64,000 nt of DNA from P52-10 sp041397365 (GCA_041397365.1 JAWKWT010000009.1:1-64000); one strand, 5' to 3'; positions 54,106-63,315 are shown, numbered from the stretch's first letter. Translations and numbers: made by a program. Notes: a model not told the origin generated them from the letters alone.

Positions 54106-55047
54106 ATGACAACATCCAAATCGGCGCGCCCGTCGCCACGCATTCTCTGCATCGGCATGCCGGTGCGCGACCTGATCTACCGGATCAAGGAGCTTCCCGC
54201 GCGCGGCGAGAAGATTCGCGCCGAACATTTCGAGGAACTTGCGGGCGGCAACGCGCTGAACGCGGCGATCGGCATCGTGCGGCTCGGCGGGCGGGCGCTG
54301 TTTTCCGGACCCATGGGCGATCCGGCTGAGACCGCGAGCAGCTACATTTTCGACCAGATCGGGAAAGAGGGCATCGAATCGAACGTCGTTCGCGTCGCCA
54401 ATGTGGTGACGCCGATTTCCAATGTGATGATCGATCCCTCCGGCGAGCGGACGGTCGTGACCTGGCGCGATCCCGCGCTCTGGAACAGCACGCTGCCCGA
54501 TACGGACGAATTGCTGACGGATTGCGCGGCGGTGCTGACCGAGAGCCGTTGCGCGAGCTTCGCCACCGATCTGTGCGTCGAAGCTTCGCGGCGCGGCATT
54601 CCGGTCGTACTCGACGGCGACACGGTGATGTCGATGCGCGAGGGTTTCCTCAAGGCCGCCTCGCACATCATCTTCTCGGCCGAGGCGCTGGCGGCGACCG
54701 CCGGCACGTCGGACCTCGACGAGGCGCTGCGGCGGGTCGCCCAGCATACGCCGTCCTTCCTTGCGGTGACGCGCGGCGCACAAGGCATGAACTGGCTCGA
54801 CGACAACGGCCGGGCGCAGCATATGCCCACCTTCCCCGTCCACACAGTCGACACACTGGGCGCGGGCGACGTGTTCCACGGCGCGTTTGCGCTGGCGGTG
54901 GCGGAGGGCAGCGATATCCCCGAGGCCATGCGGTTTGCTTCCGCCGCGGCGGCCTTGAAAACCACCCGGCATGGCGGCGCATTTGCGGCGCCGAGCCGGA
55001 ATGAGGTGATGGCTCTGCTCGCCAAGGCTGACGCGACGGCCTCCTGA
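54106..55047 (+). CDS. PfkB family carbohydrate/nucleoside kinase
   Basis: 313 aa ribokinase fold: the N-terminal substrate motif GGNALNAAIGIVRLGGRALF, then VMIDPSGERTVVTWRDP, and the C-terminal ATP motif VDTLGAGDVFHGAFALAVAE with catalytic Asp (DTxGAGD). The lid strand is MPVRDLIYRIKELPARGEK. The sugar substrate cannot be read (sulfofructose-, ribo- or fructokinases share this pattern). It is preceded by CAGGCAGG. No sugar operon surrounds it. Confidence 0.9.
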   Translation: MTTSKSARPSPRILCIGMPVRDLIYRIKELPARGEKIRAEHFEELAGGNALNAAIGIVRLGGRALFSGPMGDPAETASSYIFDQIGKEGIESNVVRVANVVTPISNVMIDPSGERTVVTWRDPALWNSTLPDTDELLTDCAAVLTESRCASFATDLCVEASRRGIPVVLDGDTVMSMREGFLKAASHIIFSAEALAATAGTSDLDEALRRVAQHTPSFLAVTRGAQGMNWLDDNGRAQHMPTFPVHTVDTLGAGDVFHGAFALAVAEGSDIPEAMRFASAAAALKTTRHGGAFAAPSRNEVMALLAKADATAS

Positions 55048-55090
55048 TTTTATCGAGAGGATAATCTTCCAAAAGCTCGTATATTACGTC

Positions 55091-55119
55091 TTGATGTTGG
55101 AATAATATTCTTCTATAGC
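55091..55119 (+). promoter_or_regulatory. Promoter with embedded palindrome upstream of the Lrp gene
   Basis: TTGATG (55091-55096), a 17-bp spacer and TATAGC (55114-55119) form a good sigma-70 promoter in an AT-rich island. The spacer contains the perfect 11-bp palindrome GAATAATATTC (55100-55110), a natural operator candidate for autorepression by the Lrp-type product 46 nt downstream. Confidence 0.55.
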
Positions 55120-55164
55120 GAACCCCATTCCTGGTCCGGACCATTGATTGAGGGAAATTTCGCC

Positions 55165-55674
55165 ATGAGCGACGCATCCGCCGCCGCTGCACCCGAGCCG
55201 CGACGGCTCGACGCCATCGACCGGAAGATCCTTGCCGTGCTGCAAGAGAACGCCTCGCTGTCGGTCGCCGAAATCGGCGATCGCGTCGGCCTGTCCTCGA
55301 CGCCCTGCTGGAAGCGCATCCAGCGGCTGGAGGCGGAGGAAATCATCCTGCGCCGCGTCGCGCTGGTCGATCAGAACAAGATCGGCCTCGGCATCACCGT
55401 CTTCGTTTCGGTCGAAAGCAGCGACCATTCGGAAGCGTGGCTGAAGACGTTTGCCAAGGCCGTCAGCGCGATGCCGGAGGTGATGGAGTTTTATCGCATG
55501 GCCGGCGACGTCGATTACATGCTGCGCGTGGTCGTCGCCGACATGCAGAGCTATGACGCCTTCTACAAGAAGCTGATCGGATCGGTGGCGCTGAAAAACG
55601 TCACCTCGCGCTTCGCGATGGAGAAGATCAAATCGGTAACGGCGCTGCCGGTGCCGGCGCTGAGTGCGACCTAA
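55165..55674 (+). CDS. Lrp/AsnC family transcriptional regulator
   Basis: 169 aa from the ATG at 55165 (MSDASAAAAPEPRRL). N-terminal HTH: DRKILAVLQENASLSVAEIG then VGLSSTPCWKRIQRLEAEEI (recognition helix with the family CW-RI). The C-terminal RAM domain includes VFVSVESSDHSEAWL, VMEFYRMAGDVDYMLRVVVA and KNVTSRFAMEKIK. It is a global or amino-acid-responsive regulator. An operator-like palindrome lies in its own promoter, consistent with autoregulation. It converges on the phosphomannomutase gene. Confidence 0.93.
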   Translation: MSDASAAAAPEPRRLDAIDRKILAVLQENASLSVAEIGDRVGLSSTPCWKRIQRLEAEEIILRRVALVDQNKIGLGITVFVSVESSDHSEAWLKTFAKAVSAMPEVMEFYRMAGDVDYMLRVVVADMQSYDAFYKKLIGSVALKNVTSRFAMEKIKSVTALPVPALSAT

Positions 55675-55684
55675 ACATGCTCGC

Positions 55685-55716
55685 TGCGTCGTCCCTGCCC
55701 GCGCCGGGACGACGCA
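55685..55716. repeat. 11-bp-stem hairpin between convergent lrp and manB-type genes
   Basis: TGCGTCGTCCC-tgcccgcgcc-GGGACGACGCA is a perfect stem with a 10-nt loop. On the plus strand it is followed by AAAAA rather than Ts, so it is not a classical terminator for either gene, though it sits exactly where one is expected. It resembles small GTCGTCCC palindromes frequent in rhizobia. Confidence 0.5.
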
Positions 55717-55738
55717 AAAATCAAATCTTCTGATTGTA

Positions 55739-57220
55739 TTAGCCGACGTCCGGATGCGTGCGCAGCACGCCGTCCATGGCGGCGAACATGTCGCGCATGC
55801 GCTGCTCGGAGACCGGGCTCTCGACCACGACCACAAGCTCCGGCTTGTTCGACGACGCCCGCACCAGCCCCCAGCTTCCATCCTCGACCGTGACGCGCAC
55901 GCCGTTGACGGTGACGAGATCACGGATCGCCTGGCCCGCCACCTTCTCGCCCTTCGCCTTCGCCGCCTCGAAATGCTTCACCACCTGCTCGACGATGCCG
56001 TATTTGGTTTCGTCGGCGCAGTGCGGCGACATCGTCGGCGACGACCACGTCTTCGGCAGCGCGTCCTTCAACTCGGCCATCGATTTGGTGGGGTTGCGGT
56101 CGAGCATGTCGCACACCGCCAGCGCCGAGACGAGGCCGTCGTCATAGCCGCGGCCGTAAGGCGCGTTGAAGAAGAAGTGGCCGGATTTCTCGAAGCCGGC
56201 CACCGCGCCCAGTTCATGCGTGCGCCGCTTCATGTAGGAATGGCCGGTTTTCCAATAGGTCGCGCTCGCGCCCTGCTGCTGCAATACCGGGTCGGTCACG
56301 AAGAGCCCCGTCGATTTCACGTCGACGACGAACTGCGCGTTCTTCTGCAACGACGAAATGTGCCGCGCCAGCATGACGCCGACCTTGTCGGCAAAGATTT
56401 CTTCGCCGGTGTTGTCGACCACGCCGCAGCGGTCGCCGTCGCCGTCGAAACCGAGGCCGACATCGGCCTTGTGATGCAGCACCGCGTCGCGCATCGCGTG
56501 CAGCATCTCCATGTCTTCCGGATTCGGATTGTATTTCGGGAAGGTGTGATCGAGTTCGCAATCGACCGGAATCACATCGCAGCCGATCGCCTCCAGCACT
56601 TTCGGCGCGAACGCGCCGGCGGTGCCGTTGCCGCAGGCAACCACCGCCTTGATGCGCCGCGTGAGCTTCGGCCGCTTCGTCAGGTCGGCGATGTAGCGCG
56701 CGGGGAAATTCTCGTGAAACTGGTAGGAGCCGCCCGGCCTGTTGTCGAAGGCCGCGTTCAGCACGATCTCCTTCAGCCGCGTCATCTCGTCGGGGCCGAA
56801 GGTGAGCGGCCGGTTCGCGCCCATCTTCACGCCGGTCCAGCCATTGTCGTTATGCGAGGCCGTCACCATCGCCACGCACGGCACGTCGAGGTCGAACTGC
56901 GCGAAATACGCCATCGGCGTCATCGCAAGACCGATATCATGCACCTTGCAGCCGGACGCCATCAGGCCGGTAATCAGAGCATATTTGATCGAGGCGGAAT
57001 AGCTGCGGAAATCGTGGCCGGTGACGATCTCCTGCTTCTGGCCAAGTTCCTTGATGAGCACGCCGAGTCCCATGCCCAGCGCCTGAATGCCCATCAGGTT
57101 GATCTCTTTTCCGAACAGCCAGCGCGCGTCATATTCGCGAAAGCCGGTCGCCTTTACCATCGGCTCGGATTCATAGGCATAGGTATTCGGCGACAGCTGT
57201 GCCTGCGGCTTCGGAAACAT
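55739..57220 (-). CDS. Phosphomannomutase/phosphoglucomutase
   Basis: 493 aa alpha-D-phosphohexomutase: phosphoserine loop VTASHNDNGWTGVKMG, metal loop LGFDGDGDRCGVVDN, sugar-binding GEKSGHFFFNAPYGRGYDD-like segment (GFEKSGHFFF) and the phosphate-contact RASSNKPELVVVVESP at the C-terminus. It interconverts Man-6-P/Man-1-P or Glc-6-P/Glc-1-P for exopolysaccharide and LPS sugars. It starts MFPKPQAQLSPNTYAYESEP. It appears monocistronic. Confidence 0.94.
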   Translation of the reverse strand: MFPKPQAQLSPNTYAYESEPMVKATGFREYDARWLFGKEINLMGIQALGMGLGVLIKELGQKQEIVTGHDFRSYSASIKYALITGLMASGCKVHDIGLAMTPMAYFAQFDLDVPCVAMVTASHNDNGWTGVKMGANRPLTFGPDEMTRLKEIVLNAAFDNRPGGSYQFHENFPARYIADLTKRPKLTRRIKAVVACGNGTAGAFAPKVLEAIGCDVIPVDCELDHTFPKYNPNPEDMEMLHAMRDAVLHHKADVGLGFDGDGDRCGVVDNTGEEIFADKVGVMLARHISSLQKNAQFVVDVKSTGLFVTDPVLQQQGASATYWKTGHSYMKRRTHELGAVAGFEKSGHFFFNAPYGRGYDDGLVSALAVCDMLDRNPTKSMAELKDALPKTWSSPTMSPHCADETKYGIVEQVVKHFEAAKAKGEKVAGQAIRDLVTVNGVRVTVEDGSWGLVRASSNKPELVVVVESPVSEQRMRDMFAAMDGVLRTHPDVG

Positions 57221-57344
57221 TTATCAAGCCTCGTTTGAGGGAAACTCACGCAAGGAACTAGCGAAATTCGCGGTGCGTGAAAAGACGGAGCCGTTGTCTG
57301 GCGACCGATTGCGGCGGTTTCAAAGCAATCCGCCGGAGATCATG

Positions 57345-57857
57345 TCACTGCTCCAGCAGCAGCCGTCCGCCGGAATATTCGAAGCGCTTCAGTCGCGACA
57401 GATAGGACAGGCCGAGCAGGTTTTCGCTCAAGACGTTGTCGGGCAGCACCATGGCCTCGACGTCGCGCACCTCCAGCCCGCCGATATCGACGCTGGCGAG
57501 CCGCGCGCGCGCCGCCTTCACCGTGCCGTTCGCGGTGACGACCGAGGCGTTGTAGTCACCGCGCGCGGGGCGGATGCCGACCTGCGCGGCCGAGCTTTCC
57601 GTCAGCGCGATCACCGACGCGCCCGTGTCCACCATGAAGCCGACGCGGCGGCCTTCGACACGCCCGTCCGTGGCGAAATGCCCGCGCGAATCCCTGGCGA
57701 TGGAGTGGGTGCGGCGGCCGGCATGCTGCTCCTGCATCGACGCAAAGCGGCTTTCGGTCGAAGCGACAGCCGGCGTCGGCCGGATGTTGTCGGCCATGTT
57801 CGCCAAGACGACGCCGAGGCCCGCCAGAATGGCGGCCACCACAAGAATGTTACGCAT
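57345..57857 (-). CDS. TIGR02281-type clan AA retropepsin-like aspartic protease, membrane anchored
   Basis: 170 aa from the ATG at 57857 (MRNILVVAAILAGLGVVLAN), an N-terminal signal anchor followed by a periplasmic domain. The active-site loop is GFMVDTGASVIALTE (DTGAS), and the flap and second strands are DVEAMVLPDNVLSENLLGLSYL (ending LLGLSYLSRLKRFEYSGGRL). One catalytic Asp per monomer means it should act as a dimer. The substrate is unknown; the family is widespread in alphaproteobacteria. Confidence 0.88.
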   Translation of the reverse strand: MRNILVVAAILAGLGVVLANMADNIRPTPAVASTESRFASMQEQHAGRRTHSIARDSRGHFATDGRVEGRRVGFMVDTGASVIALTESSAAQVGIRPARGDYNASVVTANGTVKAARARLASVDIGGLEVRDVEAMVLPDNVLSENLLGLSYLSRLKRFEYSGGRLLLEQ

Positions 57858-57951
57858 ACGCAACTCATACACCGGGCCGCGATACGCACGGCCGCACAGG
57901 TGCTCAATCTTGCCGAAAACGGTGAGCGAAGCGTTAATCGATGGTGGAGTT

Positions 57952-60426
57952 TCAGGTTCCGCGCGGCTTGGCGCGGCGGGTCGGCGGCGCGTTCGCCGGA
58001 TCGTCCGGCCATGGATGGCGCGGATAGCGGCCGCGCAGATCCGCGCGCACGCCGGCATAGGAGCCGCGCCAGAACCCCGGCAGGTCGCGCGTCACCTGCA
58101 CCGGCCGGTGCGCGGGCGACAGCAGTTCCACCACCAGAGGCACCCTTCCGTGCGCAACGGACGGATGCGTGTTGAGCCCGAACAGTTCCTGCACGCGGAT
58201 GGCGATGGTCGGCCCCTGCTCCGCTTCATAGTCGATCGCAGCCAGCGTGCCGGTGGGAGCCTCAAACGACGGCGGCGCATCGCGGTCGAGCCGTGCGCGC
58301 AGATCCCACGGCAGCAGGCCCATCACCGCATCGGACAGGTCGGAGGCGCTGAGCTGCGACAGCGCCGTCTTGTCGAGCAGCGCCGGCTCCAGCCAGTCGG
58401 CGCGGCGCTCGGCCAGAGCAGCATCGGACAAATCGGGCCAAGGATTCAGCAATGGTTCGCCTTCGGCTTTGCGCAGAAACATCACGCGGCCGCGCCATTG
58501 CTGCAACGCCTTCGACCAGGGCAGCCGCTCGAGCCCGGCCTCCACGATACCATCGGCGAGAATGCGCGCGGTCGTCTCGTCCGGCGCGATCGGCATGGTC
58601 TGCTCGCCGAGCGTGATCGCATGCAGCGTCCGCCGGCGACGCCCGCGCAAGGCCATCGACGCCCGGCCGAACGACACATCGACGACGCTGGATATCTCAT
58701 GGGCGAAACGCTGCTCGATCTCCGTCAGCGTCAGCGGCGCGGCGAGAAGGATGCGGCTGTTGGCGGCAGCTCCAGTCAACTCGGCCACGGCGATGAAGGG
58801 CGCACGCGCCAGGGTGGACGACGGCTCGACGGCTCCGCCGCGCCCGTTCGCCAGCACGAAGGAGCCGTTGCCGCGATTGCGCGCGACGCGATCCGGAAAC
58901 GCCAGCGACAGCAGCGCCGGTGGACACATCCCCTCGCTCCGCCGGGCGCTTCGCGCTTGCTGTGCCCAGCGCTCCGCCTGCTGACGCGCGGCCTGCGCGC
59001 GCTGCGAGCGATCGCGCCGGAACTGGTCCAGCCGCACGTCGAGATCGGGATTGTCGCCGCCGAGCCCGCGCTCGGTCAGCACCGCCGCGATCGTCGCGGC
59101 CTCAAGCGCCGCGCCCTCGCGCGCGGCATCGACGATCATCCGCGCAAGGCGCGGCGGCAGCGGCAGTGCGCGCAGGCTCTTGCCCTCGTCGGTGATGCGG
59201 CCGTCCGCATCGAGCGCGCCGAGTTCGAGCAGCAGCGCCCGCGCCTCGCTCCAGGCGGCGGCGGGCGGCGGATCGAGAAAGGCGAGTGTCGCCGGATCGC
59301 TCACACCCCATTGCGCGAGATCGAGCACCAGCGACGACAGGTCGCTCGCAAGAATTTCCGGCCGCGTGAACGGTTCCAGCGAATTCGTCTGCGGCTCGTC
59401 CCATAGCCGGTAGCAGATGCCGGGCTCGATGCGCCCGGCGCGGCCGCGCCGCTGGTCGGCGGCGGCGCGCGAGACGCGCACCGTTTCGAGCCGCGTCAGT
59501 CCGATGCCGGGCTCGTAACGCGGCACGCGCGACAGACCGCAATCCACGACGATGCGCACGCCCTCGATCGTCAGCGAGGTTTCCGCGATCGAGGTCGCCA
59601 GCACGACTTTGCGCGTGCCTGCCGGCGCGGGTACGATCGCACGATCCTGCACGGATGCATCGAGCGCGCCAAACAATGCGACGATCTCCACCGACGGATC
59701 GCTGACGCGCTCGCGCAGCATCGTCTCGGTGCGGCGAATTTCGGCAGCGCCCGGCAGGAAGGCGAGCACCGAGCCGCGCTCGGCGCGCAGCGCTGTCGCA
59801 ATCGTCTCCGCCATCTGCCGCTCGACCGGCATATCGGATTTGCGGCCCACATAGCGCGTCTCGACCGGAAAGGCCCGGCCCTCGCTTTCGATCACCGGCG
59901 CATCGCCGAGCAATCTGCCGACGCGCGCACCGTCCAGCGTCGCCGACATCACCAGAATGCGCAGGTCCTCGCGCAGGCCCGTCTGCGCGTCTCGCGCCAG
60001 CGCCAGACCCAGATCGGCATCAAGCGAGCGCTCGTGAAACTCATCGAACAGCACGGCGGCAATGCCGCTCAGTTCGGGATCGTCCAGAATCTGCCGCGTA
60101 AAGATACCTTCGGTCACCACCTCGATGCGCGTCGCGCGGGAAATTTTCGAACCGAAGCGGACGCGATAGCCGACCGTTTCGCCGACGCGCTCGCCCAGCG
60201 TCCTCGCCATGCGCTCGGCGCTGGCGCGGGCCGCGATGCGGCGCGGCTCCAGCACGAGGATCTTCTTGTTGCGAGCCCAAGGCTCGTCGAGCAAAGCGAG
60301 CGGCACCCGCGTCGTTTTGCCCGCCCCCGGCGGCGCGATGAGAACGGCGGTATTGCCGTGCGTAAAAGTCCCGGCGAGATTGCCGAGGACATGATCGATC
60401 GGCAGCGATATGTCGAAGGCGCGCAC
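57952..60426 (-). CDS. hrpB: ATP-dependent helicase HrpB
   Basis: 824 aa from the GTG at 60426 (MRAFDISLPIDHVLGNL), which matches the family start; the open frame extends to 60504 but that extra part is the translated edge of a dispersed repeat. DEAH-type helicase: motif I APPGAGKTTRVPL, LEPRRIAARASAERMA, motif II LFDEFHERS, motif III VMSATLDG, motif V TSIAETSLTIEGV and motif VI QRRGRAGRIEPG. The C-terminal HrpB domain ends WPDDPANAPPTRRAKPRGT. The cellular role in bacteria is poorly defined (RNA helicase-like). It is monocistronic. Confidence 0.93.
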   Translation of the reverse strand: MRAFDISLPIDHVLGNLAGTFTHGNTAVLIAPPGAGKTTRVPLALLDEPWARNKKILVLEPRRIAARASAERMARTLGERVGETVGYRVRFGSKISRATRIEVVTEGIFTRQILDDPELSGIAAVLFDEFHERSLDADLGLALARDAQTGLREDLRILVMSATLDGARVGRLLGDAPVIESEGRAFPVETRYVGRKSDMPVERQMAETIATALRAERGSVLAFLPGAAEIRRTETMLRERVSDPSVEIVALFGALDASVQDRAIVPAPAGTRKVVLATSIAETSLTIEGVRIVVDCGLSRVPRYEPGIGLTRLETVRVSRAAADQRRGRAGRIEPGICYRLWDEPQTNSLEPFTRPEILASDLSSLVLDLAQWGVSDPATLAFLDPPPAAAWSEARALLLELGALDADGRITDEGKSLRALPLPPRLARMIVDAAREGAALEAATIAAVLTERGLGGDNPDLDVRLDQFRRDRSQRAQAARQQAERWAQQARSARRSEGMCPPALLSLAFPDRVARNRGNGSFVLANGRGGAVEPSSTLARAPFIAVAELTGAAANSRILLAAPLTLTEIEQRFAHEISSVVDVSFGRASMALRGRRRRTLHAITLGEQTMPIAPDETTARILADGIVEAGLERLPWSKALQQWRGRVMFLRKAEGEPLLNPWPDLSDAALAERRADWLEPALLDKTALSQLSASDLSDAVMGLLPWDLRARLDRDAPPSFEAPTGTLAAIDYEAEQGPTIAIRVQELFGLNTHPSVAHGRVPLVVELLSPAHRPVQVTRDLPGFWRGSYAGVRADLRGRYPRHPWPDDPANAPPTRRAKPRGT

Positions 60427-60465
60427 CGAAGCGTTCTCTATAGTCTGCGATCCGATGGCGACATG

Positions 60466-60523
60466 CTTATTTGAGCATGACCTTTTCCGAAAACCGGTTC
60501 CCATTTTTCGGGGTCATGCTCCA
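60466..60523 (-). repeat. CTAG-type dispersed repeat, copy 6 (hairpin A only)
   Basis: CTTATTTGAGCATGACCTTTT, CCGAAAACCGGTTCCCATTTTTCGG and GGTCATGCTCCAG. It fills the gap between hrpB and the glutathione transferase. The outer CCAG/CTGG edge lies directly after the GST stop codon (TGA CTGGAGCATGA), the same position relative to a 3' end as copies 3 and 4. Confidence 0.8.
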
Positions 60524-60524
60524 G

Positions 60525-61151
60525 TCAGTCCAGCTTGACCTCGAAACCCTTCTTCACGCCCGGCCGCGCCATCAGCCGCTCATACCAGCGGCCGACATTC
60601 GGGAAATCGTCGAACGAAACTTGATGCCGCTCATGCCGCCACACCCAGCCGAGGATGGCGAAATCGGCCACCGAAATCTCGTCCGCGACGAAATCGCGAT
60701 CCGCCAGTCGCCGGTCGAGCACGCCGTAGAGCCGCCGGGTTTCCTCCGAATAGCGTTTCAGGCCGTAGGCGCGGTCCCGCTCGTCGGTCAGTGCGATAAA
60801 ATGATGCACCTGGCCCGGCATCGGCCCGAACCCGCCCATCTGCCACATCAGCCATTCCAGCACCGGGACGCGCTTGCGCAGATCGGCCGGCAGAAATTTT
60901 CCGGTCTTCTCGCCCAGATACAGCAGGATCGCGCCGGATTCGAACACGCTGAGCGGCCCGCCGCCCGGCCCCTCCGGATCAACGATCGCCGGAATCCGCC
61001 CGTTCGGGTTGAGTTTCAGGAAATCCGGCGCGCGCTGCTCGCCCTTGCCGAGATTCACCGGATGCACCGTATAGGGTAGCCCCATTTCCTCCAGCGCGAC
61101 GCTGATCTTGCGGCCGTTGGGCGTGTTCCACGTATAGAGCTGAATGGTCAT
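60525..61151 (-). CDS. Glutathione S-transferase family protein (YfcG/Nu-class-like)
   Basis: 208 aa from the ATG at 61151 (MTIQLYTWNTPNGRKISVAL). The thioredoxin-like N-domain has TPNGRK (Thr/Asn replacing the usual catalytic Ser/Tyr/Cys, as in YfcG and YghU), the cis-Pro segment NGRIPAIVDPEGP and the ESGAILLYLGEKTGKFLP glutathione site. The helical C-domain begins near LEWLMWQMGGFGPMPGQ. Nu-class proteins act as disulfide-bond oxidoreductases using glutathione. The stop codon abuts the dispersed repeat. Confidence 0.9.
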   Translation of the reverse strand: MTIQLYTWNTPNGRKISVALEEMGLPYTVHPVNLGKGEQRAPDFLKLNPNGRIPAIVDPEGPGGGPLSVFESGAILLYLGEKTGKFLPADLRKRVPVLEWLMWQMGGFGPMPGQVHHFIALTDERDRAYGLKRYSEETRRLYGVLDRRLADRDFVADEISVADFAILGWVWRHERHQVSFDDFPNVGRWYERLMARPGVKKGFEVKLD

Positions 61152-61303
61152 TGCCGATCTCGCTTGGGCCGGGCCGTGTTCTTTCAGGCCGTGTTCTGTC
61201 TCTGTCTCGCTGTATCTTTGTTGACGATGCGCAACCCGCACTGGAATGTCGGCCGCGCCGCCGATAATCTGTACAACCCGTCAAAAGAAGCACGAGCCAG
61301 CCC

Positions 61304-61867
61304 TTGTCAATCTCAGCCTCCCGCGCCCGCCTCCTCAAGATCATCGCCAAGCGTTCGTTCGGACGCGGCGAGATCACGCTCGCCTCGGGCCGCAAGAGCG
61401 ACTTCTATTTCAACCTCAAGCCGACGATGCTCGATCCGGAAGGCGCGGCGCTCTTGGCCGAGCTGACCTATGACGCGCTGAAGGACGACGATCTGGATTA
61501 CATCGGCGGGCTGGAGATGGGGGCGGTGCCGCTGGCGGGCGCGATCGCGCAGCTGTCCTGGATCAAGGGCCACCCGATCGCCGCGTTCTTCGTCCGCAAG
61601 AAGCCGAAGGAGCATGGCGCGAAGCTGCTGGTCGAGGGGCTGACCAGGGACGAGACGCTGGCGGGCAAGCGCGTCGTCGTGGTCGAGGACGTGACCACCA
61701 CCGGCGGCTCGGCCATCAAGGCGGTGGAATCGGTGCGCGAGGCCGGCGGCAATGTCGTGCTGGCCTTCACCATGGTCGACCGCGAGGAAGGCGCCGAGGA
61801 AGCCTTCAAGGAAGCCGGCATCCCGTTTCGCGCGCTGTTCAAGGCCAGCGAGTTCCTGAAAGACTGA
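61304..61867 (+). CDS. pyrE: Orotate phosphoribosyltransferase
   Basis: 187 aa with an unusual TTG start at 61304 (MSISASRARLLKIIAKRSFG); no in-frame ATG lies before the conserved region, so TTG is likely real. PRPP loop VVVVEDVTTTGGSAIKAVE and LEMGAVPLAGAIAQLS are conserved, and FYFNLKPTMLDPEG contains the orotate-site Lys. It makes OMP from orotate and PRPP in pyrimidine synthesis. It is followed 32 nt later by the antiporter gene. Confidence 0.93.
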   Translation: MSISASRARLLKIIAKRSFGRGEITLASGRKSDFYFNLKPTMLDPEGAALLAELTYDALKDDDLDYIGGLEMGAVPLAGAIAQLSWIKGHPIAAFFVRKKPKEHGAKLLVEGLTRDETLAGKRVVVVEDVTTTGGSAIKAVESVREAGGNVVLAFTMVDREEGAEEAFKEAGIPFRALFKASEFLKD

Positions 61868-61899
61868 TCGCGCCCCGCAGCGCACGGAGGAGCGACCCT

Positions 61900-63315
61900 A
61901 TGCGTCCGACTTTCGGCACCCTCATCGCTGCGGCCTGCTGTCTCGCGGCTGGGCCGGCGCATGCCGCCGAAGCGCTCGACGGCGCGAAACTGTCGCTGCT
62001 CTGGGCGCTGCCCTTCGTCGGCATCCTGCTCAGCATCGCAACCGGCCCGCTGCTCTACCCCCATCTGTGGGAGCACCATTACGGCAAGTTCGCCGCGCTG
62101 TGGGCCGCGCTGGTGATCGTGCCGCTGTTCCTCACCTTCGAGCCGAGCGCCGCGACGGCCACGCTCTCGCACACGGCGCTGCTGGAATACATCCCCTTCA
62201 TCCTGCTGCTGCTGGCGCTTTTCACGACGGCGGGCGGCATCTATCTCGAAGGCAATCTGCACGACAGCGTCTACACCAATACCGTCCTGCTCGCCGTCGG
62301 CGCGATGCTGGCCAGCATCGTCGGCACCACCGGCGCGTCGATGATCCTGATCCGCCCGCTGCTCCGCGCCAATGACGACCGTCGCTACAATGTGCATGTC
62401 GTGATCTTCTTTATCTTCCTCGTCTCCAATATCGGCGGCTCGCTGACGCCGCTCGGCGACCCGCCTCTGTTCATCGGCTTCCTTAAAGGCGTCGATTTCT
62501 TCTGGACCACCACGCATCTGCTGACGGAAACGCTGTTCGTGGCGGGCATCGTGCTCGGTCTCTTCCTGATCCTCGACATCTACTTCCACCGCAAGGAGGC
62601 GCGTCTTTCCCCCAAGACCGATCCGACGCCGGACTCGCCCCTGCGGCTGCACGGTCACATCAATATCGCGCTGATCGGCGTCATCATCGCCGCCATTCTC
62701 CTTAGCGCGTCGTGGAAACCGGGCATCTCCTTCACCGTCCTCGGCACCACGGTCGAATTGCAGAACGCGCTGCGTGATCTTACGCTGGTCGCGGTAACGC
62801 TCGCCTCCATCGTGCTGACGCGCCGCGCGCACCGCGAGGCGAACGGCTTTTCCTGGGGACCGATCCAGGAGGTCGCGATCCTGTTCGCCGGCATCTTCGT
62901 GTGCATCGTGCCGGTCATGGCGATGTTGCAGGCTGGATCGCAAGGGCCGTTCGCGATGCTGGTGGATCTGGTCACGCAGGCCGATGGCCGCCCGAACAAC
63001 CTCGCTTATTTCTGGCTGACCGGCGTCCTGTCGTCGTTCCTCGACAACGCGCCGACCTATCTGGTGTTCTTCGAACTCGCCGGCGGCGATGCCAAGACGC
63101 TGATGACCGCAGGCGCCGCGACACTCGCCGCGATCTCCAGCGGCGCGGTATTCATGGGCGCCAATTCCTATATCGGCAATGCGCCGAACTTCATGGTCTA
63201 TGCGATCGCGCGGCAGGCCGGCGTCAGGATGCCGAGCTTCTTCGGCTACATGCTGTGGTCGGCCCTCATTCTCGGACCTGTCTTCGTCGCCACAGGCTGG
63301 CTGTTCTTTCACTAA
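61900..63315 (+). CDS. Sodium:proton antiporter, ArsB/NhaD (CitMHS-like) superfamily
   Basis: 471 aa. A signal-like N-terminus (LIAAACCLAAGPAHA) is followed by about 11 hydrophobic segments (e.g. LLWALPFVGILLSIATGPLL, FAALWAALVIVPLFLTF, LLEYIPFILLLLALFTTAGG). Conserved ion-transport motifs: VSNIGGSLTPLGDPPLFIGF and SSFLDNAPTYLVFFELAGG, which are paired re-entrant NxGG/GDPP and DNAP loops of the NhaD-like family. Predicted Na+/H+ exchange at the inner membrane; a different ion or dicarboxylate is possible. An upstream GGAGGAG is a clear RBS. Confidence 0.9.
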   Translation: MRPTFGTLIAAACCLAAGPAHAAEALDGAKLSLLWALPFVGILLSIATGPLLYPHLWEHHYGKFAALWAALVIVPLFLTFEPSAATATLSHTALLEYIPFILLLLALFTTAGGIYLEGNLHDSVYTNTVLLAVGAMLASIVGTTGASMILIRPLLRANDDRRYNVHVVIFFIFLVSNIGGSLTPLGDPPLFIGFLKGVDFFWTTTHLLTETLFVAGIVLGLFLILDIYFHRKEARLSPKTDPTPDSPLRLHGHINIALIGVIIAAILLSASWKPGISFTVLGTTVELQNALRDLTLVAVTLASIVLTRRAHREANGFSWGPIQEVAILFAGIFVCIVPVMAMLQAGSQGPFAMLVDLVTQADGRPNNLAYFWLTGVLSSFLDNAPTYLVFFELAGGDAKTLMTAGAATLAAISSGAVFMGANSYIGNAPNFMVYAIARQAGVRMPSFFGYMLWSALILGPVFVATGWLFFH

